Shown: positions 1 to 5,421, counted from the stretch's first letter. The stretch: 5,421 nt of DNA from SpSt-398 sp033762195 (GCA_033762195.1 JANRLV010000126.1:1-5421); one strand, 5' to 3'. The notes: generated from the sequence alone by a model not told the origin. Made by a program: numbers and translations.

Positions 1-52
1 GGTTAATTTTTTTTTTATTTCTTTTTTTTTTGGTTGTTTTTATTATCCGTTT
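1..52. other. T-rich intergenic tract
   Basis: The first 35 bases are almost all T, in runs of about ten interrupted by single A, C or G residues, and the tract continues T-rich to about position 45. No hairpin stem precedes it inside the window, so it could be the tail of a terminator for a gene to the left, or low-complexity filler next to the palindrome that begins at 53. No gene is visible here on either strand. Confidence 0.4.
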
Positions 53-68
53 AAAATGGTTGTTGGAT

Positions 69-92
69 GACTTTTTACTTTTGACTTTTGCC
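69..92 (+). repeat. Heptamer array, left palindrome arm
   Basis: Three consecutive 7-bp units GACTTTT, TACTTTT, GACTTTT occupy 69-89, followed by the start of a fourth (GCC). They lie inside the left arm of the 53-290 palindrome and pair in register with the heptamers at 251-278. The GAC part of each unit is largely conserved between the arms, while the other four bases differ. Confidence 0.7.
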
Positions 93-192
93 GGTGTTTT
101 GCTGTGCTAGACCTCTGTTCTCGCACTTCCAGAAAGTCGCCTCTGGCGGCGTTTTTAGTTTAAAATATAATAAAAATGAGGTTGTTAATCGT

Positions 193-239
193 GTCGCCAG
201 AGGCGACGTTCTATAGGTGCGAGACCAGAGGTCTCGCAC
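193..239. repeat. Two nested hairpins with AGA loops
   Basis: Inside the right arm of the large palindrome are two smaller perfect hairpins: 193-198/202-207 (6-bp stem, GTCGCC with GGCGAC) and 217-226/230-239 (10-bp stem, GTGCGAGACC with GGTCTCGCAC). Both have the loop AGA and the common core CCAGAGG. The left arm holds the counterparts, but there the larger hairpin (104-126) is broken by T at 108 and T at 118. The right arm could therefore fold locally instead of pairing with the left arm. REP-like palindromes of this kind are usually dispersed genome-wide; that cannot be tested from this window. Confidence 0.75.
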
Positions 240-250
240 AGCAAACCTCC

Positions 251-285
251 GTCATCTGTCATCAGTCATCTGTCATCCAACATCC
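251..285. repeat. Heptamer array, right palindrome arm
   Basis: Four 7-bp units of form GTCATCN (251-257, 258-264, 265-271, 272-278) are followed by a degenerate fifth, AACATCC (279-285). The 13-mer GTCATCTGTCATC occurs twice, at 251 and 265. Read on the minus strand the units are GAC-AGAT, GAC-TGAT, GAC-AGAT, and they align with the GAC-TTTT units of the left arm. Confidence 0.75.
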
Positions 286-323
286 ATTTTCTCCGTATCT
301 TCCACACACCCAAACTAAAACGA

Positions 324-2894
324 ATGAAAAGAATATTTCACCTGTTTATTCTGCTATTTGCTATTACAACAAACGCACAGGAATTAAGTTATTATCTCCC
401 CCAAAATATCCAGTACGATCCCCGTATCCCCAAGCCGGAGGAGGTGATCTATCATCATGTAGGGGAATGGCATATCACCCATGACCGACTCGTGAATTAC
501 ATGAAGGCGATCGATGCCGCCTCCGACCGGGTGAGCCTGGAGACCATGGGTTTATCGTATGAAAGCCGGCCACAGGTGCTGCTGATCATCACTTCACCAG
601 CCAACCACGCCCGGTTGGAAGAGATCCGGCAGCAACATATCAAACTCACTGATCCCGCCCAATCAGGTTCCGTGGATATTTCCAATATGCCCATAGTGGT
701 GTATATCGGTCATTCCATTCATGGCAACGAAGCCAGTGGCGCCAATGCCAGTTTGCTCAGTGCCTACTATCTGGCGGCAGCCCAGGGAAAAGAGATCGAT
801 GAATTGTTGAACAATACCATCATTTTATTTGATCCCTCTTTCAATCCTGATGGATTGCAGCGGTTCTCTACCTGGGCCAACCAGCACAAGAGCAAGAACC
901 TGGTAAGCGATCCCTCCTCGCGCGAGTTCAATGAGGTTTGGCCCGGTGGGCGTTTCAACCACTATTGGTTCGACCTTAACCGTGACTGGCTGCCGGCCGT
1001 ACACCGCGAAAGTCAGAACCGGTTGGAATGGTTTCACCGTTGGAAACCCAATATCCTCACCGACCACCACGAACAGGGCAGCAGCGCCACTTTCTTTTTT
1101 CAACCCGGTGTACCTTCCCGGGTCAATCCCATCACCCCGCTTAAGAACCAGGAACTGACCGCCAAGCTGGGAAAATTTCATGCCGCCTATCTCGACAAGA
1201 TCGGTTCCCTGTATTTTACCAAAGAGAGTTATGATGATTTCTACTATGGAAAAGGTTCCACCTATCCCGATGTCAATGGTGCCATCGGCATCCTGTTTGA
1301 ACAGGCTTCCTCCCGCGGGCATTTACAGGAAACGGATAACGGGTTATTGACCTTTCCGTTTACTATCCGCAACCAGTTTACCACTACCCTTTCTACGCTG
1401 GAAGGAGCCCGGCAATTACGCACCGAATTCCTCCAGTGGCAAAAGGATTTTTATACGACAGCCCTCAAAGAAGCCGCCGCCTCTCCCGTAAAAGGATATG
1501 TATTTGGCAGCCAGACGGACAAGACCAAATCTGCCATCTTCACCGAAATGCTCCTGCGCCACCAGATACAGGTATATGAACCGGGTAAGGCCACGGCGAT
1601 CAATGGCACCCAGTTTACGCCCGGAGATGCCTATTATGTCCCGACCGATCAACCCCAGTTCCGGTTGATCCAGGCCATTTTCACCAAAACCCTGGAGTAC
1701 AAAGACAGTTTGTTTTATGATATCACGGCCTGGACACTCCCCCTCGCCTATGGGCTCAGTTATGCGGAGGCAAATGCCACACAGGCAGCTACACTGACGG
1801 GTGGTAAACGCATTCTTCAGCCAAGGGCTATGACGGGCACTTTAACCGGAAAGAGTGAATATGCCTATCTGTTTGACTGGAACGAGTTCTATACCCCGCG
1901 GGCCTTGTATGAGCTTCAACAGGCCGGTATCCTTACCAAGGTGGCTACGACGTCCTTTGAGGTGATGGTGGCTGGAGCCACCCGCAAATTCCAACCTGGA
2001 AGTATCATGGTGCCGGTGAGTCTTCAGTCCATGGACAGCGAAAAATTATTTACCCTCTTAAGGGGCATTGCCTCGTCCAATGGGATCGAGATATTACCTG
2101 TTACCACCGGGGCATCGGTTACCGGAAGTGACCTGGGCAGCCGCAATTTTGCCGTTACCCAAAAGCCCCGTATTGCCATGATCGTGGGCACCGGGGCCAA
2201 TGCCACCGATGCCGGAGAGGTATGGCACCTGCTGGATCAGCGGTTCAACATGCCGGCCACCCATTTGGAGCAGGGCCTGTTCAACCAGGCCGACCTGACC
2301 AAATACAATACACTGATCATGGTGGGTGGACGATATACAACACTTGACAAAGAGAAACTCAGGCAATGGATTGAAGCCGGTGGCACCCTGATCCTCACTG
2401 AGGAATCCATTAACTGGGCTCAGCAGGCCGGGATCAGTACCGTTGGGTTCAAACGTACACGTCCTGCCACCGACAGCGCCACAGTGATCCCCTATGCCGA
2501 TCTTGGTCAAGTGCGTGGGGCTCAGCAAATGAGCGGGGCCATCTTCAGCGCCGATTTTGACCCCACCCATCCCCTCGCCTATGGATATCCCGGAAAAACG
2601 GTGAGCCTGTTCAAAGCCAACAATGTATTTCTGGAGATCCCCCGCAACCGCAATGCCGCCCCCTTTCAGTATGGAAAGGCGCCCTTGCAGAGTGGCTGGC
2701 TCAGTCAACAGAATTATGCGGCCATGAAGAATTCCGCTGCAGTGGTGGTGAATGCGGTGGGTAGTGGCCGGGTGATCAATATTGCGGATAATCCCAATTT
2801 CAGGGCTTTCTGGCTGGGCGGGACAAAGTTGATGATGAACGCGATCTTTTTCGGGAGGCTGATTGAGGGTGGCTCAGCGAGGTCGGAAGAATAA
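324..2894 (+). CDS. Secreted M14-type zinc carboxypeptidase with C-terminal GATase-like domain
   Basis: An 856-aa exported metallopeptidase predicted to hydrolyse peptides in the periplasm or outside the cell; the substrate cannot be told from sequence. Residues 1-18 form a signal peptide (MKR, then a hydrophobic run FHLFILLFAI) with likely cleavage before Q19. The M14 domain spans roughly residues 40-370. The zinc ligands are H133 and E136 in HGNE plus a His of DHHE (H248 or H249), the substrate-binding Asn-Arg is N219-R220 in DLNRDW, and the probable catalytic Glu is E326 in LFEQASS. Residues about 615-845 resemble a class I glutamine-amidotransferase-like fold (strands RIAMIVGTG and YNTLIMVGG) but have no nucleophile Cys; I see no cysteine in the whole protein, which suits a non-catalytic domain in an exported protein. 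This M14 plus GATase-like layout is known from Bacteroidota peptidases. The ATG at 324 gives a clean signal peptide; there is no Shine-Dalgarno, only an A-rich leader. Sure of family, unsure of substrate. Confidence 0.93.
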   Translation: MKRIFHLFILLFAITTNAQELSYYLPQNIQYDPRIPKPEEVIYHHVGEWHITHDRLVNYMKAIDAASDRVSLETMGLSYESRPQVLLIITSPANHARLEEIRQQHIKLTDPAQSGSVDISNMPIVVYIGHSIHGNEASGANASLLSAYYLAAAQGKEIDELLNNTIILFDPSFNPDGLQRFSTWANQHKSKNLVSDPSSREFNEVWPGGRFNHYWFDLNRDWLPAVHRESQNRLEWFHRWKPNILTDHHEQGSSATFFFQPGVPSRVNPITPLKNQELTAKLGKFHAAYLDKIGSLYFTKESYDDFYYGKGSTYPDVNGAIGILFEQASSRGHLQETDNGLLTFPFTIRNQFTTTLSTLEGARQLRTEFLQWQKDFYTTALKEAAASPVKGYVFGSQTDKTKSAIFTEMLLRHQIQVYEPGKATAINGTQFTPGDAYYVPTDQPQFRLIQAIFTKTLEYKDSLFYDITAWTLPLAYGLSYAEANATQAATLTGGKRILQPRAMTGTLTGKSEYAYLFDWNEFYTPRALYELQQAGILTKVATTSFEVMVAGATRKFQPGSIMVPVSLQSMDSEKLFTLLRGIASSNGIEILPVTTGASVTGSDLGSRNFAVTQKPRIAMIVGTGANATDAGEVWHLLDQRFNMPATHLEQGLFNQADLTKYNTLIMVGGRYTTLDKEKLRQWIEAGGTLILTEESINWAQQAGISTVGFKRTRPATDSATVIPYADLGQVRGAQQMSGAIFSADFDPTHPLAYGYPGKTVSLFKANNVFLEIPRNRNAAPFQYGKAPLQSGWLSQQNYAAMKNSAAVVVNAVGSGRVINIADNPNFRAFWLGGTKLMMNAIFFGRLIEGGSARSEE

Positions 2895-2900
2895 AAATTA

Positions 2901-3051
2901 TCACCGCAGAGTACAGGAGAACGCGGAGTTACGCAGAGAATTTGACTGCTATGACACTCGTACACAAAGATTCGCCAAGCGCTAATGGCTAAATGCTAAT
3001 GGCTAATACCTGTCTCTGCGTAACTCCGCGTTCTCCTGTTCTCTGCGGTGA
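2901..3051. repeat. GCAGAG-type palindrome with 39-nt arms
   Basis: Positions 2901-2939 and 3013-3051 are reverse complements with a single mismatch (T at 2912), separated by a 73-nt spacer. The arms are purine-rich on one strand, built around words such as CCGCAGAG, CGCGGAG and CGCAGAG. It begins 6 bp after the peptidase stop codon. A transcript would fold into a very stable stem that could protect the 3' end or slow polymerase, but no U-run follows, so it is not a canonical intrinsic terminator. Purine-rich GCAGAG repeats like this are common dispersed intergenic elements in several bacterial phyla (my recollection). The near-perfect arms suggest recent insertion or maintained pairing. Confidence 0.85.
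2981..3008 (+). repeat. Heptamer array in palindrome loop
   Basis: Four 7-bp units GCTAATG, GCTAAAT, GCTAATG, GCTAATA fill 2981-3008, within the spacer of the 2901-3051 palindrome. The 12-mer GCTAATGGCTAA occurs at 2981 and 2995, a period of 14. The sequence is unrelated to the heptamers at 69-92 and 251-285, but the unit length and the association with a palindrome are the same. Confidence 0.75.
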
Positions 3052-3089
3052 GTCTTGAAAACACCCCACCTTTTTGGGGGTAAATCGGA

Positions 3090-3120
3090 TTGTTTAGGAA
3101 TTCAGAATCCCCTTATTTTG
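3090..3120 (+). promoter_or_regulatory. Candidate Bacteroidota-type promoter for ssb
   Basis: TTG at 3090-3092 and TATTTTG at 3114-3120 are separated by 21 bp. They approximate the -33 TTG and -7 TAnnTTTG elements used by the Bacteroidota primary sigma factor, with the -7 element one T short. Transcription would start a few bases downstream, leaving a leader of about 30 nt before the ssb ATG. The placement after the palindrome suggests ssb is transcribed separately from the peptidase gene. Confidence 0.45.
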
Positions 3121-3160
3121 CCTTGTTAACTATTTTACGTACGATTAAAAATTGAGCACT

Positions 3161-3574
3161 ATGATCAAAATGCAAGTAATTGGCCACCTCGGTAAGGACT
3201 GTATTGTGAATACAGTAAATGGCAAGAACGTGATCAACTTTACGGTAGCGCATACCGAGAAGTATCGCGACAGTCAGGGTAACAACCAGGAGAAGACGAC
3301 CTGGGTTGACTGTGCTTATTGGACAGACCGTACCGGGATCTCCCCCTACCTTTTGAAAGGGAAGCAGGTTTATGTCGAGGGTACGCCCGAGGTCAGGACC
3401 TTTACCCGTCAGGATGGTACGGCCGGCGCTTCGTTGAGTCTACGGATTCGCGAGGTACAGTTATTGGGAGGCCGTGGCGATGCCGGTGGTTCTTCCTCCT
3501 TCTCCGACAATGTCCGTTCAGATGCGCCTGCATCGGTTGATGCTGGTGAGCCGGTAGACGATCTGCCGTTCTGA
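3161..3574 (+). CDS. ssb: Single-stranded DNA-binding protein, short paralogue
   Basis: A 137-aa OB-fold protein that coats single-stranded DNA during replication, recombination and repair and recruits partners through its C-terminal tip. The OB fold covers residues about 3-103: QVIGHLGKD at the start, INFTVAHTEKYRD, then TTWVDCAYW with aromatic residues (W48, Y53, W54) in the usual DNA-contacting region, and YVEGTPEVRTF. A short Gly/Ser-rich linker (about 104-131) leads to the acidic tip PVDDLPF, the conserved partner-binding tail. It is shorter than E. coli SSB (178 aa), mainly in the linker. The N-terminus lacks the usual NKVxLIGNLGxDPE motif, so this is probably a second, accessory SSB rather than the housekeeping copy. 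ATG 3161 is preferred; TTG 3152 in the same frame would add three residues, and ATG 3170 would remove three that precede the fold. There is no Shine-Dalgarno. It is followed by its own terminator. Confidence 0.93.
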   Translation: MIKMQVIGHLGKDCIVNTVNGKNVINFTVAHTEKYRDSQGNNQEKTTWVDCAYWTDRTGISPYLLKGKQVYVEGTPEVRTFTRQDGTAGASLSLRIREVQLLGGRGDAGGSSSFSDNVRSDAPASVDAGEPVDDLPF

Positions 3575-3601
3575 GTGGTGGCCAGTTAAATTTCAAGAAG
3601 G

Positions 3602-3630
3602 TCCCTCCCATTTTGGGGGGGATTTTTTTT
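3602..3630 (+). terminator. Intrinsic terminator after ssb
   Basis: The stem 3602-3609 (TCCCTCCC) pairs with 3615-3622 (GGGGGGGA), eight pairs including one G-U, around the 5-nt loop ATTTT. Eight T residues (3623-3630) follow directly. It lies 27 bp after the ssb stop codon and should separate ssb transcription from the recombinase gene. Confidence 0.87.
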
Positions 3631-3799
3631 GGGTTTTGTTTTTGGAAAAATCATACAAAATCGAGTAAATTACATCAAACCTTATCGAAATCCCGCCTTT
3701 TCGAAATTCTTCATAAATCACTGGAAATGAGGTAAGGTAGAAAACCGGTCTGTGACTGAGGTGCACGAAGTGCGCAATGAAGCGTAGGTTTTTGATTTT

Positions 3800-3825
3800 A
3801 CTGCAGAGGCGCAGAGACACGGAGA
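3800..3825 (+). repeat. Degenerate GCAGAG-type repeat copy
   Basis: The stretch ACTGCAGAGG...ACACGGAGA resembles the left arm of the 2901-3051 palindrome (ACCGCAGAG...ACGCGGAG), allowing one or two indels. No inverted partner is seen nearby, so it would be a single arm or remnant. It sits in the 3575-3918 gap, where the remaining sequence (about 3631-3799) shows no convincing gene. Confidence 0.5.
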
Positions 3826-3860
3826 AAAAAATAGACAGTCTGGGATACACGCCGTATTAA

Positions 3861-3877
3861 TCAGGTTTTATTCAGGT
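3861..3877 (+). repeat. TCAGGT direct repeat, 11-bp period
   Basis: TCAGGT occurs at 3861-3866 and 3872-3877, one helical turn apart, just upstream of the inverted repeat that precedes the recombinase gene. The pair could be protein-binding sites on the same DNA face, for example arm-type sites for the recombinase. With only two 6-bp copies this is suggestive only. Confidence 0.3.
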
Positions 3878-3891
3878 AATGAAATTTCTAT

Positions 3892-3917
3892 TTTCATCGC
3901 GAAGAAAAGCGATGAAA
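3892..3917. promoter_or_regulatory. Perfect 9-8-9 inverted repeat at recombinase start
   Basis: TTTCATCGC (3892-3900) and GCGATGAAA (3909-3917) are perfect reverse complements around the 8-nt spacer GAAGAAAA, ending one base before the recombinase ATG at 3919. Two 9-bp arms around an 8-bp asymmetric centre is the geometry of a tyrosine-recombinase core site. As RNA the same sequence forms a hairpin that would cover the ribosome-binding region and could limit recombinase translation. It has no T-run and is not a terminator. The inverted repeat is seen directly; either role is inference. Confidence 0.55.
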
Positions 3918-3918
3918 T

Positions 3919-5094
3919 ATGATTCAGATAAAAGTTTTCCCTTTGAAGCATTTGGGAGAAGAATGGATAGGTATGGTGTTTGAGAAGGATCCTTTTATAC
4001 ACCAGGTGATTCGTAAAGTTGGAAAGATCCGGTGGTCGCGGCAGAATCATTGTTGGTATATGCCGATAGAGGAAAAAAGGTTTCGGCAATTTCAGGAGCA
4101 ATTAAAGGGTCGGGCTCAATTTGACACAAAGGAGTTAAAGGATTTTTTAAGAGCCAGAAAACAAACGAAGTCTGTTCATGTAGTGGCTTCTGCAGCCAGG
4201 CCAATTTCAGGCACATCGATTACTCCAGTCAATGCGGGTGTTTTAGATACGGTGCGTGAGCGATTGGTGTTGAGGGCCTATAGTCCATCAACGATGCGAA
4301 CGTATATCAATGAGCTCAGTCAGTTTTTACAAACGATAAAATCGCATCCGGCTGAAAGTTTGACGGAATCGGAGATCAGACGGTATTTGCGGTATTGTTT
4401 TGAAAAGCTACAGCTATCGGAAAATACCCTGCACAGCCGAATCAATGCATTAAAATTTTACTATGAACAGGTATTGGGGCGTGAAAAATTCTTTGTCAAT
4501 ATTCCGAGACCTAAAAAATCTTTTCAGTTACCCAGGTTGTTGAATGAAAAGGAATTGGCCCGTCTTTTCAATGCCTTGAAAAATAAAAAGCACAAGGCCA
4601 TGTTATTCACCGCTTACAGTGCGGGGTTAAGGGTAAGTGAGGTGGTGGCACTTAAGATCAGTGATATTGACAGTTCGCGCATGCAGATTCTAGTCGCCAG
4701 GGCGAAAGGGAAAAAAGACAGGTACGTGAATTTGAGTCCGGTCTTATTGGATCTCCTTCGAAAATACATTCAGGAATACAGACCAGCGCCAAAGGTTTTT
4801 CTGTTCGAGTCAGAGCATACAGGGGGCGCCTACCCCACCCGTACGGTACAGGCAATTTTTGGAAAGGCAAAGCTCCTGGCTGGTATCAGGAAGGATGTTG
4901 GCATTCATAGTTTACGACATAGTTTTGCCACCCATTTATTGGATAAGGGTACGGATATTAAGTATATAAAGGAATTATTAGGACATTTTAATATACGTAC
5001 GACAGAGCGATATTTACATGTAAGTAAGAAGAAGTTAGTGAATATAATGAGTCCTTTTGACGATCTTTGGCGTGATGAATCAATTGAATGGTGA
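3919..5094 (+). CDS. Tyrosine-type site-specific recombinase (integrase)
   Basis: A 391-aa tyrosine recombinase that would cut and rejoin DNA at specific sites through a 3'-phosphotyrosine intermediate. Residues about 1-65 form an extra N-terminal domain of unknown role (W39 and W46 in RWSRQNHCWYMP). Residues about 80-107 look like a linker, about 108-195 the SAM-like core-binding domain (LRAYSPSTMRTYINEL), and about 205-380 the catalytic domain. All catalytic positions are visible: R238 (GLRVSE), K263 (AKGKKDRY), H330 and R333 (HSLRHSFATHLL), H356 (LLGHFN) and nucleophile Y365 (TERYLHVS). It lacks the insert before the HxxR box that marks integron integrases, and with about 390 residues it is longer than housekeeping XerC/XerD (about 300). 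The gene is visibly AT-richer than the peptidase gene, consistent with acquisition. ATG 3919 is the first in-frame start; an ATG at 3912 is in another frame and soon meets a stop. The target is unknown; see the inverted repeat at 3892-3917. Confidence 0.93.
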   Translation: MIQIKVFPLKHLGEEWIGMVFEKDPFIHQVIRKVGKIRWSRQNHCWYMPIEEKRFRQFQEQLKGRAQFDTKELKDFLRARKQTKSVHVVASAARPISGTSITPVNAGVLDTVRERLVLRAYSPSTMRTYINELSQFLQTIKSHPAESLTESEIRRYLRYCFEKLQLSENTLHSRINALKFYYEQVLGREKFFVNIPRPKKSFQLPRLLNEKELARLFNALKNKKHKAMLFTAYSAGLRVSEVVALKISDIDSSRMQILVARAKGKKDRYVNLSPVLLDLLRKYIQEYRPAPKVFLFESEHTGGAYPTRTVQAIFGKAKLLAGIRKDVGIHSLRHSFATHLLDKGTDIKYIKELLGHFNIRTTERYLHVSKKKLVNIMSPFDDLWRDESIEW

Positions 5095-5244
5095 CGAATT
5101 GTACCAATAGGAAATACAACAATCCAACCAGCAACCGATTGATAATTAATAGATTCATTTTTTTCAGGCAACAGCCAATTACATAAATCAAAGCGTTATG
5201 CGCTATTAATACCCCTATCCCATTTGGTCAATAATCCTTATGGC

Positions 5245-5421
5245 ATGGAGAATGAATTTGATAAACTTACTGAATTGTTAAGGCTTAATATATACAGCAG
5301 CAATCCTCACCCATCTATTCTGCCTTTTCTAAGCGAAAATTTTCCTTATTTGGTAATACGACCTGAATCAGTCGGATGGACTTCTTATCCCCCCGAATTA
5401 GTTAACATCCCTAAGATGACA
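5245..5421 (+). CDS. Unidentified reading frame, truncated by window edge
   Basis: From ATG 5245 the frame stays open for 59 codons to the last base of the window, starting MENEFDKLTELLRLN and containing FPYLVIRPESVGW and YPPELVNIP. I do not recognise the family. The same frame is open further upstream to just after a stop at 5143-5145, with no ATG in that extension and only TTG 5224 as an alternative start, so the true start is uncertain. Composition is AT-rich like the recombinase gene, and the gap to it is 150 bp without a clear terminator, so the two could be co-transcribed cargo of one acquired segment. It may also be a chance open frame or the broken front of a gene. Confidence 0.45.
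   Translation, partial: MENEFDKLTELLRLNIYSSNPHPSILPFLSENFPYLVIRPESVGWTSYPPELVNIPKMT

Larger units (their letters stand above)
53..290. repeat. Long imperfect palindrome, MITE-like element
   Basis: Positions 53-150 and 193-290 are reverse complements of each other without any gap: 98-nt arms, about 78 of 98 positions matching by hand alignment, around a 42-nt AT-rich centre (151-192). The inner 53 nt of each arm (98-150 and 193-245) are best conserved, with 7 mismatches. The outer ends are AAAATGG and CCATTTT. A 5-bp direct repeat TCCGT lies just outside both ends (46-50 and 292-296), which could be a target-site duplication but may be chance. No transposase is encoded, so if mobile it would be non-autonomous. 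It ends 33 bp before the peptidase start codon and must lie in or near that gene's promoter or leader. A large REP/BIME-like structure is the alternative reading. Confidence 0.85.

Noticed and set aside
251..278. CRISPR-like short repeats
   Set aside because: Units are 7 bp, directly adjacent without spacers, and part of a palindrome arm; this is a tandem array, not a CRISPR.
176..484. Open frame of 102 codons on the + strand
   Set aside because: It starts inside the palindrome centre, is rich in repeat-derived sequence and overlaps the secure start and signal peptide of the peptidase gene in another frame.
825..1322. 165-codon open frame on the minus strand
   Set aside because: It lies wholly antisense to the conserved M14 domain, has no recognisable motif, and is explained by the GC-biased codon use of the sense gene.
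2094..2708. 204-codon open frame on the minus strand
   Set aside because: Antisense to the C-terminal domain of the peptidase, with no family features and no start context of its own.
3063..3081. Possible terminator hairpin ACCCC / GGGGT upstream of ssb
   Set aside because: Only 5 bp of stem with a 9-nt loop and no T-run after it.
3593..3850. 85-codon minus-strand frame between ssb and the recombinase
   Set aside because: It runs through the degenerate repeat and the terminator stem; its protein is low-complexity and unlike any family I know.
3881..3918. Promoter for the recombinase gene
   Set aside because: No TTG / TAnnTTTG pair with suitable spacing was found in 3780-3918; the promoter is either atypical or not recognisable by eye.
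3919..5094. Integron integrase with attC sites downstream
   Set aside because: The characteristic insert before the HxxR box is missing, and the only short hairpin downstream (AGCG/CGCT at 5192-5204, around GTTATG) does not fit attC core rules or length.
3856..5168. Direct repeats ATTAAT...TTCAGG flanking the recombinase gene as element ends
   Set aside because: The two copies (3856-3876 and 5145-5168) match only in short AT-rich words with different spacing, which is expected by chance.

Overview
The window looks like chromosomal DNA of a Bacteroidota bacterium, most plausibly a Chitinophagaceae-like member. The evidence is a secreted M14 peptidase with a signal peptide ending in the typical NAQ, start codons without Shine-Dalgarno sequences, a -33/-7 promoter-like pair of the TTG / TAnnTTTG type before ssb, and long intergenic palindromes with 7-bp tandem repeats. 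The taxonomic call rests on protein style and repeat types, not on a marker gene.

Layout, left to right, all genes on the + strand: (1) 1-323 is non-coding and dominated by a long imperfect palindrome (53-290, arms 98 nt) with nested hairpins and in-register heptamer arrays. (2) 324-2894 is an 856-aa exported M14-type zinc carboxypeptidase with a C-terminal glutamine-amidotransferase-like domain. (3) 2895-3160 carries a second, unrelated palindrome (2901-3051, 39-nt arms with one mismatch) whose loop holds another heptamer array, followed by a likely ssb promoter. (4) 3161-3574 is a short SSB paralogue with an intact DDLPF tip, closed by a strong intrinsic terminator (3602-3630). (5) 3575-3918 is non-coding: the terminator, a degenerate further copy of the GCAGAG-type repeat (about 3800-3825), two TCAGGT repeats 11 bp apart, and a perfect 9-8-9 inverted repeat ending one base before the next start codon. 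(6) 3919-5094 is a 391-aa tyrosine recombinase with all catalytic residues and an extra N-terminal domain. (7) 5095-5421 is AT-rich, with an unidentified reading frame running off the right edge.

The genes do not form an obvious pathway. The peptidase is an envelope/periplasmic hydrolase. The SSB paralogue and the recombinase are both DNA-transaction proteins, but the terminator separates them, so they are probably independent transcription units. The recombinase, its upstream candidate core site and the AT-rich unknown reading frame downstream look like one edge of an acquired or rearranging segment; this is inference. The most interesting signals are the 9-8-9 inverted repeat at the recombinase start and the two palindromes that share a 7-bp tandem-repeat architecture without sharing sequence.
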